Positions 42,494-52,622 of a DNA stretch of 64,000 nt are shown here, piece by piece (the first letter of the stretch is position 1; every line of letters begins with the position of its first letter). The notes beneath the pieces are model-generated. The model saw nothing but the letters and a program-made list of their open reading frames with translations. It was not told the DNA's origin and did no database searches. The DNA is taken from assembly GCA_017893485.1 (NCBI GenBank), contig CM030360.1, positions 16,663,971-16,727,970 of the forward strand, read 5' to 3'. Both the position numbers and the translations under genes were made by a program. The stretch is from Hemerocallis citrina. Taxonomy: Eukaryota; Streptophyta; Magnoliopsida; Asparagales; Asphodelaceae.

Positions 42494-44660
42494 ATTAAAC
42501 TTTTTGGAAAAGAAAATGTTTTTGATGGTTTTTGATGTTTAAAAATTATGAAAAAAATATTATTGATATTCTAAAATTATGTGTGATTTATGAAAAATAA
42601 ATTGGGAGTTATTAGAATGAAATGAAGTATATTTTGGGAATAAAAGTGTAGTTAGAACTATGGTTCTACACTTATATTTTTGTGCGAATTGTGTTTTGAA
42701 AAATGACTTGAAATAAAGTGCTAGAAAAGGAAATATAACAAAGAAAGAAAATATGTGAAGTGAAGTGGTGTGAATTATTCTTATTGAAGAATAGTGTGAC
42801 AATTATGAGTTGTGAATATTCATTTTGACCATATAATTGATGATGCGATTTTAATGTGGAAATAAATATTTGATGAAATACATGATGAGTAATTGAACTC
42901 CATGTATGGTTATTGACTCATGAATAATTTAGAAATCATGTGATTGGAAAAAGAAATGTTATTGAGTATGAAAACTCAAATATGTGAATTTGTGAATTGA
43001 AATTGAAAATTAGGGTGTAGCCAAAACTCACACCGGCAAGTGAAAGTGATGAATAATTTTGATTATTGCAATCGAAAAGACCAGTTTGGGTCATTGTGAA
43101 ATGAAAGAAATAAGACCGATAGTAGCGAGAGGGCTAACTCTAAGAGATTGATTTTGTTCATGATTTTATTAAATTAAGAATTAGTGCATAGTGAAGAGGT
43201 GATGAAAGTGAGAGAAAAACACAAGTATGAGGGCCTCGAGTCTACGATGTGAGAGTGATCCACAGAATGCATGCTTGATGCGTCAAGACATGGCGTGGGC
43301 ACTACTCCAGAATTATCGGGATCTTGACGACGCTCGTGGGATGTTTGGTGACTGCAAGAGAATCGTGTGCCATGAAGGAGGCTGAATTGCCATAGAATGC
43401 ATGCTTGATGCGTCAGGACATGGCGTGGGATTCCTCTCCAGGTTTTCTGTATACGAGCTTGTACTCATAGACCATCTAGGATACTTACCGTAATTACAGT
43501 GGTAGATTAAGTCATGACGAGAGATTGAACCCTACAAGATGAAGAACGATTAAGAGGCTTGCCCTCGGACCTATGTAGTATGGGATGCATAGAATCCGAA
43601 CAAGTGTGCATTAGTGTCATGTAATATAAATAAGTGCATTAAGGACTAAGTGCACAATCACAACACGACACCAATAGGGTATTCCCTTTAGTTTGATATG
43701 TGACAAGTTTGTGTTTCTTAAATATGGAAAATCAGTTATACTATTTTTGGCATAGAGAGGATGACCGTGTATAATGTTCGTCGGTTGAATAAACTGACAT
43801 ACCCACAGTTTTGTATGCAGGGTAAATGACATGATAAAAGATTAAAGAAGCACATATGCTTAGAGATTATTCAAATGTTGATGTACATTTATTTAAATGT
43901 TGTAAATTTGCTTCCGCTGTACAATGAAAATTGTAAAGTTTTCATGTAACTCTGATGTAAAGTGAAAAGTTTTAAATTCCTTGTAAAATTGTACGAAAAA
44001 AGTGTAAAGATCCTGTAGAATCTCGAATTCAGTGTATTTTGGAATTTGGGGCGTTACAGTGCCAATATCATTCCTTAGTTTTGCTGTCTTTGCTGGTGAA
44101 AAATACTTGGCTAGAAATTTTTGTGCAAGTCTCTCCCAAGTAGTAATATTACCGGGTGGGAGATAATGTAGGCAAGCCTTTGCCTTATCTCGTAGTGAAA
44201 AAGGAAAGAGTCTCAATCTGATTGCATCATCTGATACTCCGTTGTACTTGAAAGTGTCACATATTTCTAGAAAGTTTGCAATGTGAGCATAAGGATCCTC
44301 GTGCGTTAGTCCCCAAAATTGAACAGTCTGTTGAATCAATTGAATAATCGTCGGTTTAATCTCAAAATCGTTAGCTTCAATAACCGGCCTCATTATGCTT
44401 GATGTTACTCTATTAATCGAGGGCATAGCATAGTCTCGCATAGCCTTGTTCTCATAGTCCATCATGATAATGTACGTGTATGTCCTGAAATATAAGTGTT
44501 GAAAAAAAATAGAAAAAACTAAAATAAATAAAAATAAATAAATAAAAAGAAAAGTAAGTCAAGAGAAAATAAAGAGGTAAAATAATAATAAAATAAAAGA
44601 AAAAAAAATCCAAACTAGTAATAATCTAGCAATTTTCAATATCAATAAAAGAATAACTAG

Positions 44661-44678
44661 TCCCCAGCAACGGCGCCA
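44661..44678 (-). other. Primer-binding site of the gag-only element
   Basis: Minus strand TGGCGCCGTTGCTGGGGA, six bases inside the LTR. This is the primer site shared by plant Athila/Tat Gypsy elements (normally with CCGGGGA). Confidence 0.85.
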
Positions 44679-44684
44679 AAAATT

Positions 44685-46199
44685 TGATGAGAATATTTGC
44701 AAGTATACAAAATCGCAACAAGTGGTATAGTTAAGTAAAAAGAGTGTCGAACCCACAAGGACTAATTATTTTATTGAGTACCGAATTTACTAGATAAATC
44801 ACTATTTGGAAAATCGAAATTAAATAAAGAAAGCAACTAATTTAAATTAATCTTAAAAATTTAACTAAATTAATTAAGAGTAGCTGGATGTGAAATTTTT
44901 GTGATTTGTTAATGGAAAAATTAATTGTAGGGTTTTTGATTTCACCTAGTTTATCTCACATAATTTATAACTCCATATGAATAAAAATTAATTTTTCCAA
45001 GTTGTAGACCGAAATCCCCAAATTATTCAATGCTTTCTCTCTAACAACACCAAAAATATCTCCAACTAATAGTTTGTCATATCTCTATGCAAATTTAATT
45101 AATCGAAGACTCATTAAGTTCTGTGGATTTCTTAACGGTCACATCAATCGCGATAAATCATCTCTAATTTTGCTCAATTAATGGTGTTTAGTTTTATAGT
45201 TCTAAATCACAAATTACCTCTCGGTCTCTCCATGATCCAATAAATCATACAAATGTCTGTCCATCAATTGTATGCATTAAGATCAAAAAATAACACACAA
45301 CCACGAAAAAATAGAAAAATAATATGGAATTAAAATTGTGTTATCAAAACTAGGCTACATCAAAGTCCTAGAAAAATAAATTTAGTTCATAATAAATTTA
45401 CAACTAATAAATATTGTTCATGGATTGCATAATAAAATTAGACGAAGAGAAAAGAGGGACAGAAAGAACTGTTTTGTAAAAATATTTTTTGCAAACCGAA
45501 CACTTTCTGTTTCTCTGTCTTCTCCTCGATGTCAGCGAGGCACAAGCAATCAGAATTGATCTCCACGTCAGCACAAAATCCCCCGGTCTTCTCTTCGTCT
45601 TTCTCGTTTTTAAGTTTTTAATTTTTTTTTCTTTCTTTCTGGGTGTCCACGCCGCCCACCTCCCTTTAGATCCTACCTACCTTTCACGCCCAAAGCCAGA
45701 ACACGTTCACGCCCTCGCTCTTTATACAGTAAATTAGGTAGGTTAATAGGTAGGTTTTATTAGGTAATTAGGGTTAATTTTATAATTAGATAATTAATTA
45801 ATTAATTAATTAAAAAAATTATAGATTAGAATTAATCTATTAAAATTTTAAACTAGTTAATTAATTTAATAACCCTAATTTAAATCCACTCAACTTTGAA
45901 TTCTATTACAAAATTTTATTTCACCCCTTACTTGACCGAAATATTTTTTATTGATTCTTCCATGAGCCAATTTGTAAACACGCGCATTTGAGTGCTCAAA
46001 GTCAAACCTTCAACCTTGTGTTTCTTCCTTGATTTCACGCAAAATGCCCACTTTTTGCACTTATCCATCTCATTGCTACAAAATCAAACAAACAAATAAA
46101 TATAAGTAGAAATAAGATAAATGTTAAATAAATAGACGAGAACTTACGATTTTAATGCATTAAAGAGTAATAAAAAATTTATAAAAATTTCACTCATCA
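44685..46199 (-). mobile_element. 5' LTR of the gag-only element
   Basis: From TGATGAGAATATTTGC to ATTTCACTCATCA. Slightly longer than its partner (1515 versus 1509 bp), mainly through a short duplicated TTTTTAAG stretch near 45605. Confidence 0.88.
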
Positions 46200-46255
46200 G
46201 CTTATTTACTAAATGAACAAGTTGTTCATACCCTTTTTCTTTGTATATATTTATT
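46200..46255. mobile_element. MITE-like element, second part
   Basis: Resumes the element broken at 36663, starting with the target duplication GCTTA and continuing TTTACTAAATGAACAAG. Confidence 0.7.
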
Positions 46256-46537
46256 CTGGATTGACCTTGAATACAAGCGGAGGGTGTTTTAGGATCAGAA
46301 TCCGCAAATGACCTCTAAATTCGAGAAAATCATGAAGAGATAGAGTATGTACATACTTTGGAATGCACATTATTTGCGTCCAGTGTGCAAGTTTGTAGTT
46401 GTTACGTACGTAGGATTAATGCTACAAGTATAAATAAATATGCATACCTTATAACGTACACTTCAATTTATTGGACTTATTTACCACGAGTTTCTAAAGC
46501 TGCATACCTTACCTATACATATATATATATATATAGA
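46256..46537. other. Right-arm unique sequence
   Basis: Reverse complement of 20127-20397 (for example ACAAGCGGAGGGTGTTTTAG). Non-coding; ends in a short (TA)n tract at 46518-46534. Confidence 0.75.
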
Positions 46538-47067
46538 TCTATATAATAAAACACAAAGAAAGCTATCAAGTGGCTCTCATTCAATAGGGCTGAAATCAAT
46601 GGTCCAGATCTAACCTCACAAAATATATTTTCCCGCCCAAAAGTTTTCCCCCAAAACTCAAATTCAAACCCCCAAAACAACTCCTTTATTTGTTTATTTA
46701 TTTCTCTCTCTCTCTCTCTCATTCTCTCTCTATTTAGAAATTTATATTTTTATATTTGAGGTTTGTAAATTTTCAGATTTTTATGCATTTTTTATTGCTC
46801 ATGTTACATTGAAAATAGCAAATATCCCATCAACAGTTAAATTTCATCATTTTCCACACTCAAAGTTCTAAGAAGTTGGATTTTACACCTTCATTTATAA
46901 TTATTTTTCAACATATACTAATGGAAACATAGACTTTTATTTACAACTAATTATTGTTTACTATTCAAACTTGAGCTACGTAATTGTTATTTTACTGTTT
47001 ACAAGACCTTCATATGTTGTATCGTTCCGAATACGTGCTGTAGGCACATGCCCACGGGAAAATCTAG
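46538..47067 (+). mobile_element. Non-autonomous Helitron, family A, copy 6
   Basis: 5' TCTATATAATAAAACACAAA after a host A; 3' hairpin TACGTGCTGTAGGCACAT, then CTAG at 47064-47067. It is followed at once by the TC of copy 7. TC repeat at 46704-46724. No coding capacity. Confidence 0.85.
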
Positions 47068-47566
47068 TCTATATAATAAAACACAAAGAAAACTATCAAG
47101 TGACTCTCCTTCAATCCCCTCAAAATCAAAGAACAAAATCTAATCCCACAAAACACATCCCCCCCCTCCAATTTCAAATTCAAATTCAAATTTATTTATT
47201 TCTCCCTCTCTCATTCTCTCTCAATTTTGTTAGAAATTTAAATTTTCAGATTGTAGGTTTGTAAATTTTTAGATTTTTTATGTTTCTTTTATTGTTCATA
47301 TTCCTTTGAAAATAACAATTATCTCTAAAATAATTAAATTTCATTATTTTCCAACCTCAAAGTCCTAAGAAGTTGGATTTTATATCCTCATTTATAATTG
47401 TTTTTCAACATATGCTAATGAAAATATGGATTTTTATTTACAACTAATTATTGTCATACTATTCAAACTTGAGCTATATAATTGTTATTTTACTGTTTAC
47501 AAGGCTTTTTATATATTGTATCGTTCCAAACACGTGTCGTAGGTACGTGCCTAAGTGTAAATCTAG
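47068..47566 (+). mobile_element. Non-autonomous Helitron, family A, copy 7
   Basis: 5' TCTATATAATAAAACACAAA; 3' hairpin ACGTGTCGTAGGTACGT then CTAG at 47563-47566. Inverted partner of copy 2 (19555-20070). The poly-C stretch at 47158-47166 is the short version of the G run in copy 2. Confidence 0.85.
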
Positions 47567-48060
47567 TATATGTAATACATAAATATCTCTTCCAAGCCTA
47601 TAAATATAAGGAGACAAAAGCAGGGCCTAACAAGGTACCAAACAAGAGACAAGAATTGTGCATACTTGCTAATCCTAATCGAATCTAATTAAAAAACACC
47701 ATTGTACGTAGTTATTGTTTGTGCGGTGCAAACCACAATGCATCCCATTCCTAGGTAGACAAATAATTAATGATCATTATTCTTTGCTGCAGAGTGCTGG
47801 ACAACTTATTAAACATTACTCATGAATACCAAAGGGCACTCTCTTCCTTAATAATGTCCATATATATAGTGTCAATCTTATTTTGTCTAACTGTTGTTCG
47901 TTTGATTATTTACACATTATTGTTTAAACTTGGTGGCCATGTTCTACATTTTTTTTTTCTTTCAAAAAAGGTTTAGCCTGCATAATTCGAAGTAACCACG
48001 TGACTGTATTGTATTTAGATGTAGGTTGGTTGGTTATAAAGTTTATCCAATGTAAAAAGA
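47567..48060. other. Right-arm unique sequence with the empty site of Helitron C2
   Basis: Reverse complement of 18845-19040 plus 19244-19554. The junction A47860/T47861 is the undisturbed target of the 203-bp Helitron. No gene. Confidence 0.8.
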
Positions 48061-48482
48061 CTTGATTTGTTCGTGGGCACGTGCCGTGGGCACGTGCCGT
48101 AGGCACGTCTTCAGAACGATACAACATATAAAAGCCTTATAAACAGTAATAAACAATTATGTAGCTCAAGTTTGAATAGTATGACAATAATTAGTTGTAA
48201 ATAAAAGTCCATATTTTCATTAGTATAAGTTGAAAAACAATAATAATAGAGGTATAAAAGTCCATGTTTCCATAGGTAGAGAAAGAGAGAGAGAGAGATA
48301 GAGAGAGAGAGAGAATTATTTAAATAAATAAAGGAGTTGTTTTGGGGGGATATGAATTTGAGTTTTGGGTGAAGACTTTTGGGGAAAAAAATATCTTTTG
48401 GAAGCTTAGATCTAGACCATTGATTTTCTTACTATTGAATGATAGCCACTTGATAGCTTTTCTTTATCTTTTATTATATAGA
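48061..48482 (-). mobile_element. Non-autonomous Helitron, family A, copy 8, with expanded 3' hairpin
   Basis: Inverted partner of copy 1. The 3' terminus is CTTG-altered on the plus strand (CTAG lost). Its hairpin region contains GGGCACGTGCC twice, so the stem sequence has been duplicated. 5' end at 48482. AG repeat at 48276-48312. Confidence 0.8.
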
Positions 48483-48900
48483 CTAGTATAATGCACGTGC
48501 GATGCACGTCTAGTGTTGACTAAATGAGTTATGATAATAGATAATGGGGTGCCAAAATTCAAAATGCCACAGAGCATAGGAAAAGTACAATAGAATTTAA
48601 AAAATCAATATAGTTCTTCCTGCAACTGACCACTGCAACAAAGTACCGGCTAGATTTGAGCAAAAAATTGCAGATACAGCCAATTCACACAAAGAAAAGC
48701 ATGGGGCTTAAACAAAACTCCTTGACATTTTTCAGAGAAGGCCAAAAGCTGAAGTAAATTTTAGAACAATAATACCCATTATTATAACATGTCATTTTAA
48801 GTTCGTCATGAATACTTTGTAGTTAGTGATAAAAGAAAACAAATGCAACTATTTTTTATTCCATTCCCATAAAGTAGTAGCACTGAATAACCATTAATAA
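48483..48900 (-). mobile_element. 3' fragment of Helitron B (copy 3)
   Basis: Starts with CTAG and the hairpin ACGTGCGATGCACGT and matches 18435-18025 in reverse complement. It stops abruptly near 48900, which marks the outer edge of the inverted duplication. A 20-bp segment (AATAAAGTAGTAGCACT) is repeated at the breakpoint. Confidence 0.75.
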
Positions 48901-50952
48901 AGTAGTAGCACTTAATAATTTGGAAATATTTTTATTTTTTCTACTATATGAGATTGTAGTTCTATTCATTCGTGTGATAATTTTGTTCCTAAGAACTCTA
49001 TCTCTATTTTAAATAACTCCATTTTCTTTTTTGATATTATAATTTCTGCATTTCTTACTATTTCTATGAAATTTACTAAATGTTCTTTATGTTGTTCTTC
49101 ATTTTCGGATTGATATGGATAAAAATAGAACAAAATTGGGTATGTTCAAATCGGACACGAATCTTAAAGCTTTCAGGGGTAAAACGGTGAATTACACTCA
49201 AAACGAATCTGTAAATGGGAGTTAGGCATATTTCAAGCCCAGGTACCCAAAATAGATTTTTCAAACTGGGTATTCATAACAACCAAACATGGAGGAGTTT
49301 ATGATTATCTAATAATCAATTTAAACTCATAATTATCCATAAAAAGATGGTTTAAATCCTTATCTCTTCACCTAGAGAAGAGTCCTAACTCTATCTCTTC
49401 ATAAAGATGAAAACAACCAACATTATTAAAGCACCGAGAAGTGGAGACAAATCAATATCTTGAAACTGGTCTCCAAAGCACTATAAATACCCTATGACCT
49501 CCACAAGAATCAGGTTATCAGTATTTTTCCACTAAAAACCTCTCATATATTTATGAGTTTTGAATTGAGCATCTCATCGGGGTCAACCCTGATTTTCAAA
49601 CTTTTGCATGTCAATCAGAGCAATCGTCTCCATTCATATCAGTTCCAACAGTTCAAACGAGTCAGATTCAGAAGTCAAGACCAGTTGGAAATAGTCAATA
49701 TCGACGAAAATTAAAAAGTTCAGTTCTCTATTATTTTTGAAAAGAATTCATATCATCTGTTTGCTACCACACAGAAAAAGATGCAACAGATTGACACCAT
49801 TATGAGAAATAGCAAAGGTCTTCAACCGATATTCGCTAGTCGAAAACTCTTTTTTCCAGCCATGCCTCCAAAGTGGAAGAATGCAGCGGCCACTAGCCGT
49901 TCAGACAATAATCCTCCTCATCCCCTTCAAACAGGGCAACAACCACCATCAAACAGGGCAACAACCTCCTTAATGTCAACCTCCACCTCTTCCTCAACAG
50001 GTTGATCACCCAACGTCGTAACCCCTTCTCATTAGGGATACATCAACAAGCTCTCAACAACATCATTCTGCACGCCACTTTGGACTTCACCTTGCACGTT
50101 CGAGGGGGAATAGACCCTTGGTCAATTTAGCCATCGACTCCACATTTCCTCCCATGGTGCCTCCCAAGGTGCTTACTTTGGTACCCTTGATACTACTAGA
50201 CCTTCGTACAATTATCAACAAAAGGCAGCAGAAGAAAAAGCTCTGCCGTGACAGGGAAGAAAGTCATGCCTAAGGCCAAGGCTCCCACTCAGAACACCAT
50301 GGGAGTGGGAAGAGCACCTCCCTCCTTCGGTCATGCCACAAGAGGTCTCCTCATTCTCATGGTCAAAGGGGCAAGGAAAGCACTCCTCCCCAGCATATAA
50401 GGAGGCATTACTCAATGAGATATCTCCTACCAAAATATCAATAAAAAAAATTATTTTTACAATATATTTAGAAATTATGCCAAGTAACTGAGGTGAATCC
50501 GTTGATCAAGACCATATCACAGTAACATATGAACAAAGCCATCATTGTACCATGAGAAAATCTAAGAACAATGCGAGCACTATTTGAAAGAGGGCGTATT
50601 CACTATATCTATCAATCTAGAGAATGTAAAGAACTTATCTAATTGCCAAGAGAAATATACAAAGCAGCTAAGAGTTATTTTTATCTTACAAAGGCCTCAA
50701 AATATATGTTATAATGTATTTTGCAATCCATAAATATCTCGAGGAGAATGAAGAACTTCCAGCAAAACATGTTATCAAAATAGGGATGACTACTCAATTA
50801 ATTGGAGCATCTAATATTGTCCCATACAAAGCTGCAGAATTTGAGAAATTAATCCTAGAAAGAAAAGCAATGGGATTCAGAAATATGTATTGTGAATTAA
50901 AATACATAACATTAAGAGACAACAACATATGAATCTATGACAACCCAAACCC
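48901..50952 (+). other. Degenerate coding debris of unknown origin
   Basis: 49780-50450 has broken frames rich in Pro, Gln, Ser, Thr and Arg (KWKNAAATSR, LHLARSRGNRPLVNLAIDST), resembling the start of a retroelement gag. 50560-50935 encodes an interrupted, more ordered peptide: GRIHYIYQSRECKELI, then AAKSYFYLTKASKYML, and after a frame change KYLEENEELPAKHVIKIGM and AAEFEKLILERKAMGFRN. I do not recognise it. The reading continues in sequence across the L4 insertion (ACCC before and after). No intact gene; 48901-49780 has no signal. Confidence 0.35.
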
Positions 50953-52374
50953 TGTAATACCCTGAATTTTTTATTAAATGAGAAATTGTTGATTTTACGT
51001 GTTGTGCACGTACAAATTTTTGTATATATGTTTTCTTATAAAATTATCTTTTATAATATGAATAAACAATTGTTTTCTCTCTTTCTCTTTATTTTCTAGA
51101 AGCCTACTTTAAAAGCCTAAGCTTGTTTTTCTAATTAATTACCCTTTTAATTGTCATAACTCGTAGTGTAGACACAATCAGTAGACAATAGATGAATTAA
51201 TAATGTACAACTTATTAATGGGGGACACTAGTTGGGGCACGTGCATGCACTAGTGTGTGCATTGGACACCCTAGGGGGTGGCCGGATTATGGCTAGAGAA
51301 GAGAGGGAGAGTGGAGTTGAGTTGAGGGGTGGTTATGAGATCATGGAAGTTACTACAACTTCCCATTTCATGTTGATCCTTGATCTCTAACTCCTTGATT
51401 AAATCCTAACCATCTATTCTCATCCTAAAAGTGTATAAATACCCATAGTTTTCTTCTCATTAGTACACTAAACAATATATTAAGAGAAGAAAAGACTAAG
51501 TGAGCAAAAGATTGAGAAGTATTAGTGAGTAAAAGATTAGAGTGTGCATTGTGTGTGTGTGTTCCTTCAAGTAGAGGCCGGCCATCATCAACGGAGCAAA
51601 GGAGAGGCTCTGGTTCCAATCAAGCACAAGGAGGAGACTTTTTGGCAACACAATCTAAGAGGAGAATGCCACTTTCTTGCATTCTAGGAGATTCTAGGAG
51701 CTTTCATTTCATTGTCTCCAATAGGTGGGTGTTTCTCATGTTTCTAAATCTAGATACCATGCTAGGAATGATTTGATAAAATTACTAAGGAACAACTAAG
51801 TAAAATTGAATTCATGTTTGCTTAATTAGAGATGAAATGGTAATTTAGAGAATGATTGATAAAATGATTACTAGTTGACAAATTGTGAACTAGAGTGCTA
51901 GAATCTTTCAAGTTGTCATGGTATGTGTTTCTGAATTATGTTTTATGGAGAAATTTATGTTTATGAGACAGATTGTGATTAAATGCATCATGAAAATGTT
52001 GATTTCTTAAATTAGAGTAACACTATTGTAGAAAAGATGGAAATTTGTGTTCTAAAATATTTTAGATTGTTAATAAGTGAGAATAAAGAAATAAAGTATT
52101 TTCGTAGAAATCTAGATTGTAAATCGTGTACAAATGTGATTTGTTCTCAATGTCGAAATTATGGACATAGAACATAAAATAAGATCAAAAATGCATGTTT
52201 TATAAGCAAATAATGATTATAAAAATACTGGTTTACTATAATTTAATATAGATTAAAATCTGGAAAGTTTTGATTCAAAAAGAGAAGAAAAAGAACTATA
52301 AAAACGTTTTGGGAATTTTGAAAAATAGAAATGAACAGAGAATGGGATCAAAACCAATCTAATATTCTTTGAAT

Positions 52375-52468
52375 CTGGCCCCTTAGACCAAGTGGTCGCA
52401 GTTGCTTTGGGTGCTACTGTAGCGTGCGGGTGACTCTAGTGGTCTGGGTTCGAAACCTAGGTTATGCC
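52375..52468 (+). other. tRNA-like module M1 of LTR L4
   Basis: A-box-like TAGACCAAGTGG (52384-52395), B box GGTTCGAAACC (52447-52457), spacing 63 bp. The T-arm CTGGG-TTCGAAA-CCTAG pairs fully with one wobble. Confidence 0.65.
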
Positions 52469-52548
52469 TTTTATTTCCATTTTTGAATAAAACCCAAAAC
52501 CCGAAACCCAAAACACTTACCTATTAAATCCTTTCACCTACCGCATGT

Positions 52549-52622
52549 GAACCTTGGCTCAGTTGGCTTTCGGTGGCTATCGGTTAGTCCCAGGTCGCAG
52601 GTTCAAAACCTGGCTTCGACAG
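52549..52622 (+). other. tRNA-like module M2 of LTR L4
   Basis: A box TGGCTCAGTTGG (52555-52566) is consensus; B box GGTTCAAAACC (52600-52610); spacing 45 bp. T-arm GCAGG/CCTGG pairs at four of five positions. Confidence 0.7.

Larger units (their letters stand above)
40749..44058 (+). mobile_element. Solo LTR L3 inserted in the gag of the gag-only element
   Basis: Ends TGTAATACCCCGATTTT and GGGGCGTTACA; target duplication ATGCC / GTGCC (one mismatch) at 40744-40748 and 44059-44063. Very similar to L1 but in the opposite orientation. TATAAATA box at 41350-41357; a (TA)n tract at about 40863-40906; two tRNA-like modules. The U5-like part has a tandemly repeated unit (GCATGCTTGATGCGTCA at about 43269 and 43400). 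3310 bp. Confidence 0.9.
39552..44465 (-). pseudogene. Gypsy gag of the gag-only element, interrupted by a solo LTR
   Basis: The N-terminal part (44465-44059) has the retrotransposon gag capsid pattern: PTIIQLIQQTVQFWGLTHED, ANFLEICDTFKYNGVSDDAI, RLFPFSLRDKAKACLHYLPP, TWERLAQKFLAKYFSPAKTA. The solo LTR at 40749-44058 splits it. It resumes at 40748 with FTQFENESLYDA, where a TGA replaces a Trp in a WERYKEL context. The next frame has ELPKWLQIQIFYNGL and a CCHC-type end (CDLC-ENH-TDC). After a frameshift near 40310 the last frame, 40127-39552 (191 aa), has SIRNLEVQIGQISNIL and a Glu-rich tail. It would form the particle that packages the element; it is now inactive. Confidence 0.85.
36664..46199 (-). 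mobile_element. Gag-only non-autonomous LTR retrotransposon (TR-GAG type)
   Basis: Two ~1.5-kb LTRs (36664-38172 and 44685-46199) flank an internal region. The target duplication GCTTA is at 36659-36663 and 46200-46204, and the empty target is in the MITE at 20430-20434. On the minus strand the order is LTR, primer-binding site (44661-44678), gag, about 1.4 kb non-coding, polypurine tract (about 38173-38195), LTR. Excluding the solo LTR inserted in gag, the interior is about 3.2 kb and has no protease, RT, RNase H or integrase. The gag and primer site point to an Athila/Tat-type Gypsy relative as helper. Confidence 0.88.
18025..48900. repeat. Large inverted duplication, arms inflated by nested transposons
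   Basis: Sequence from about 18025 rightwards matches, in reverse complement, sequence from about 48900 leftwards. The matching blocks are collinear: 18025-19040 with 48900-47861; 19244-19555 with 47860-47567; 20127-20580 with 46515-46200 plus 36663-36515; 20604-21607 with 26506-25571. The centre is near 25535. Right-arm insertions are the Helitron at 26570-36452 and the gag-only element at 36664-46199. Left-arm insertions are a solo LTR (21608-24898), a short Helitron (19041-19243) and a tandem copy of the inner block (about 25041-25570). Without these the arms are roughly 3.5-4 kb. The outer boundary falls inside Helitron B2. Confidence 0.8.
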
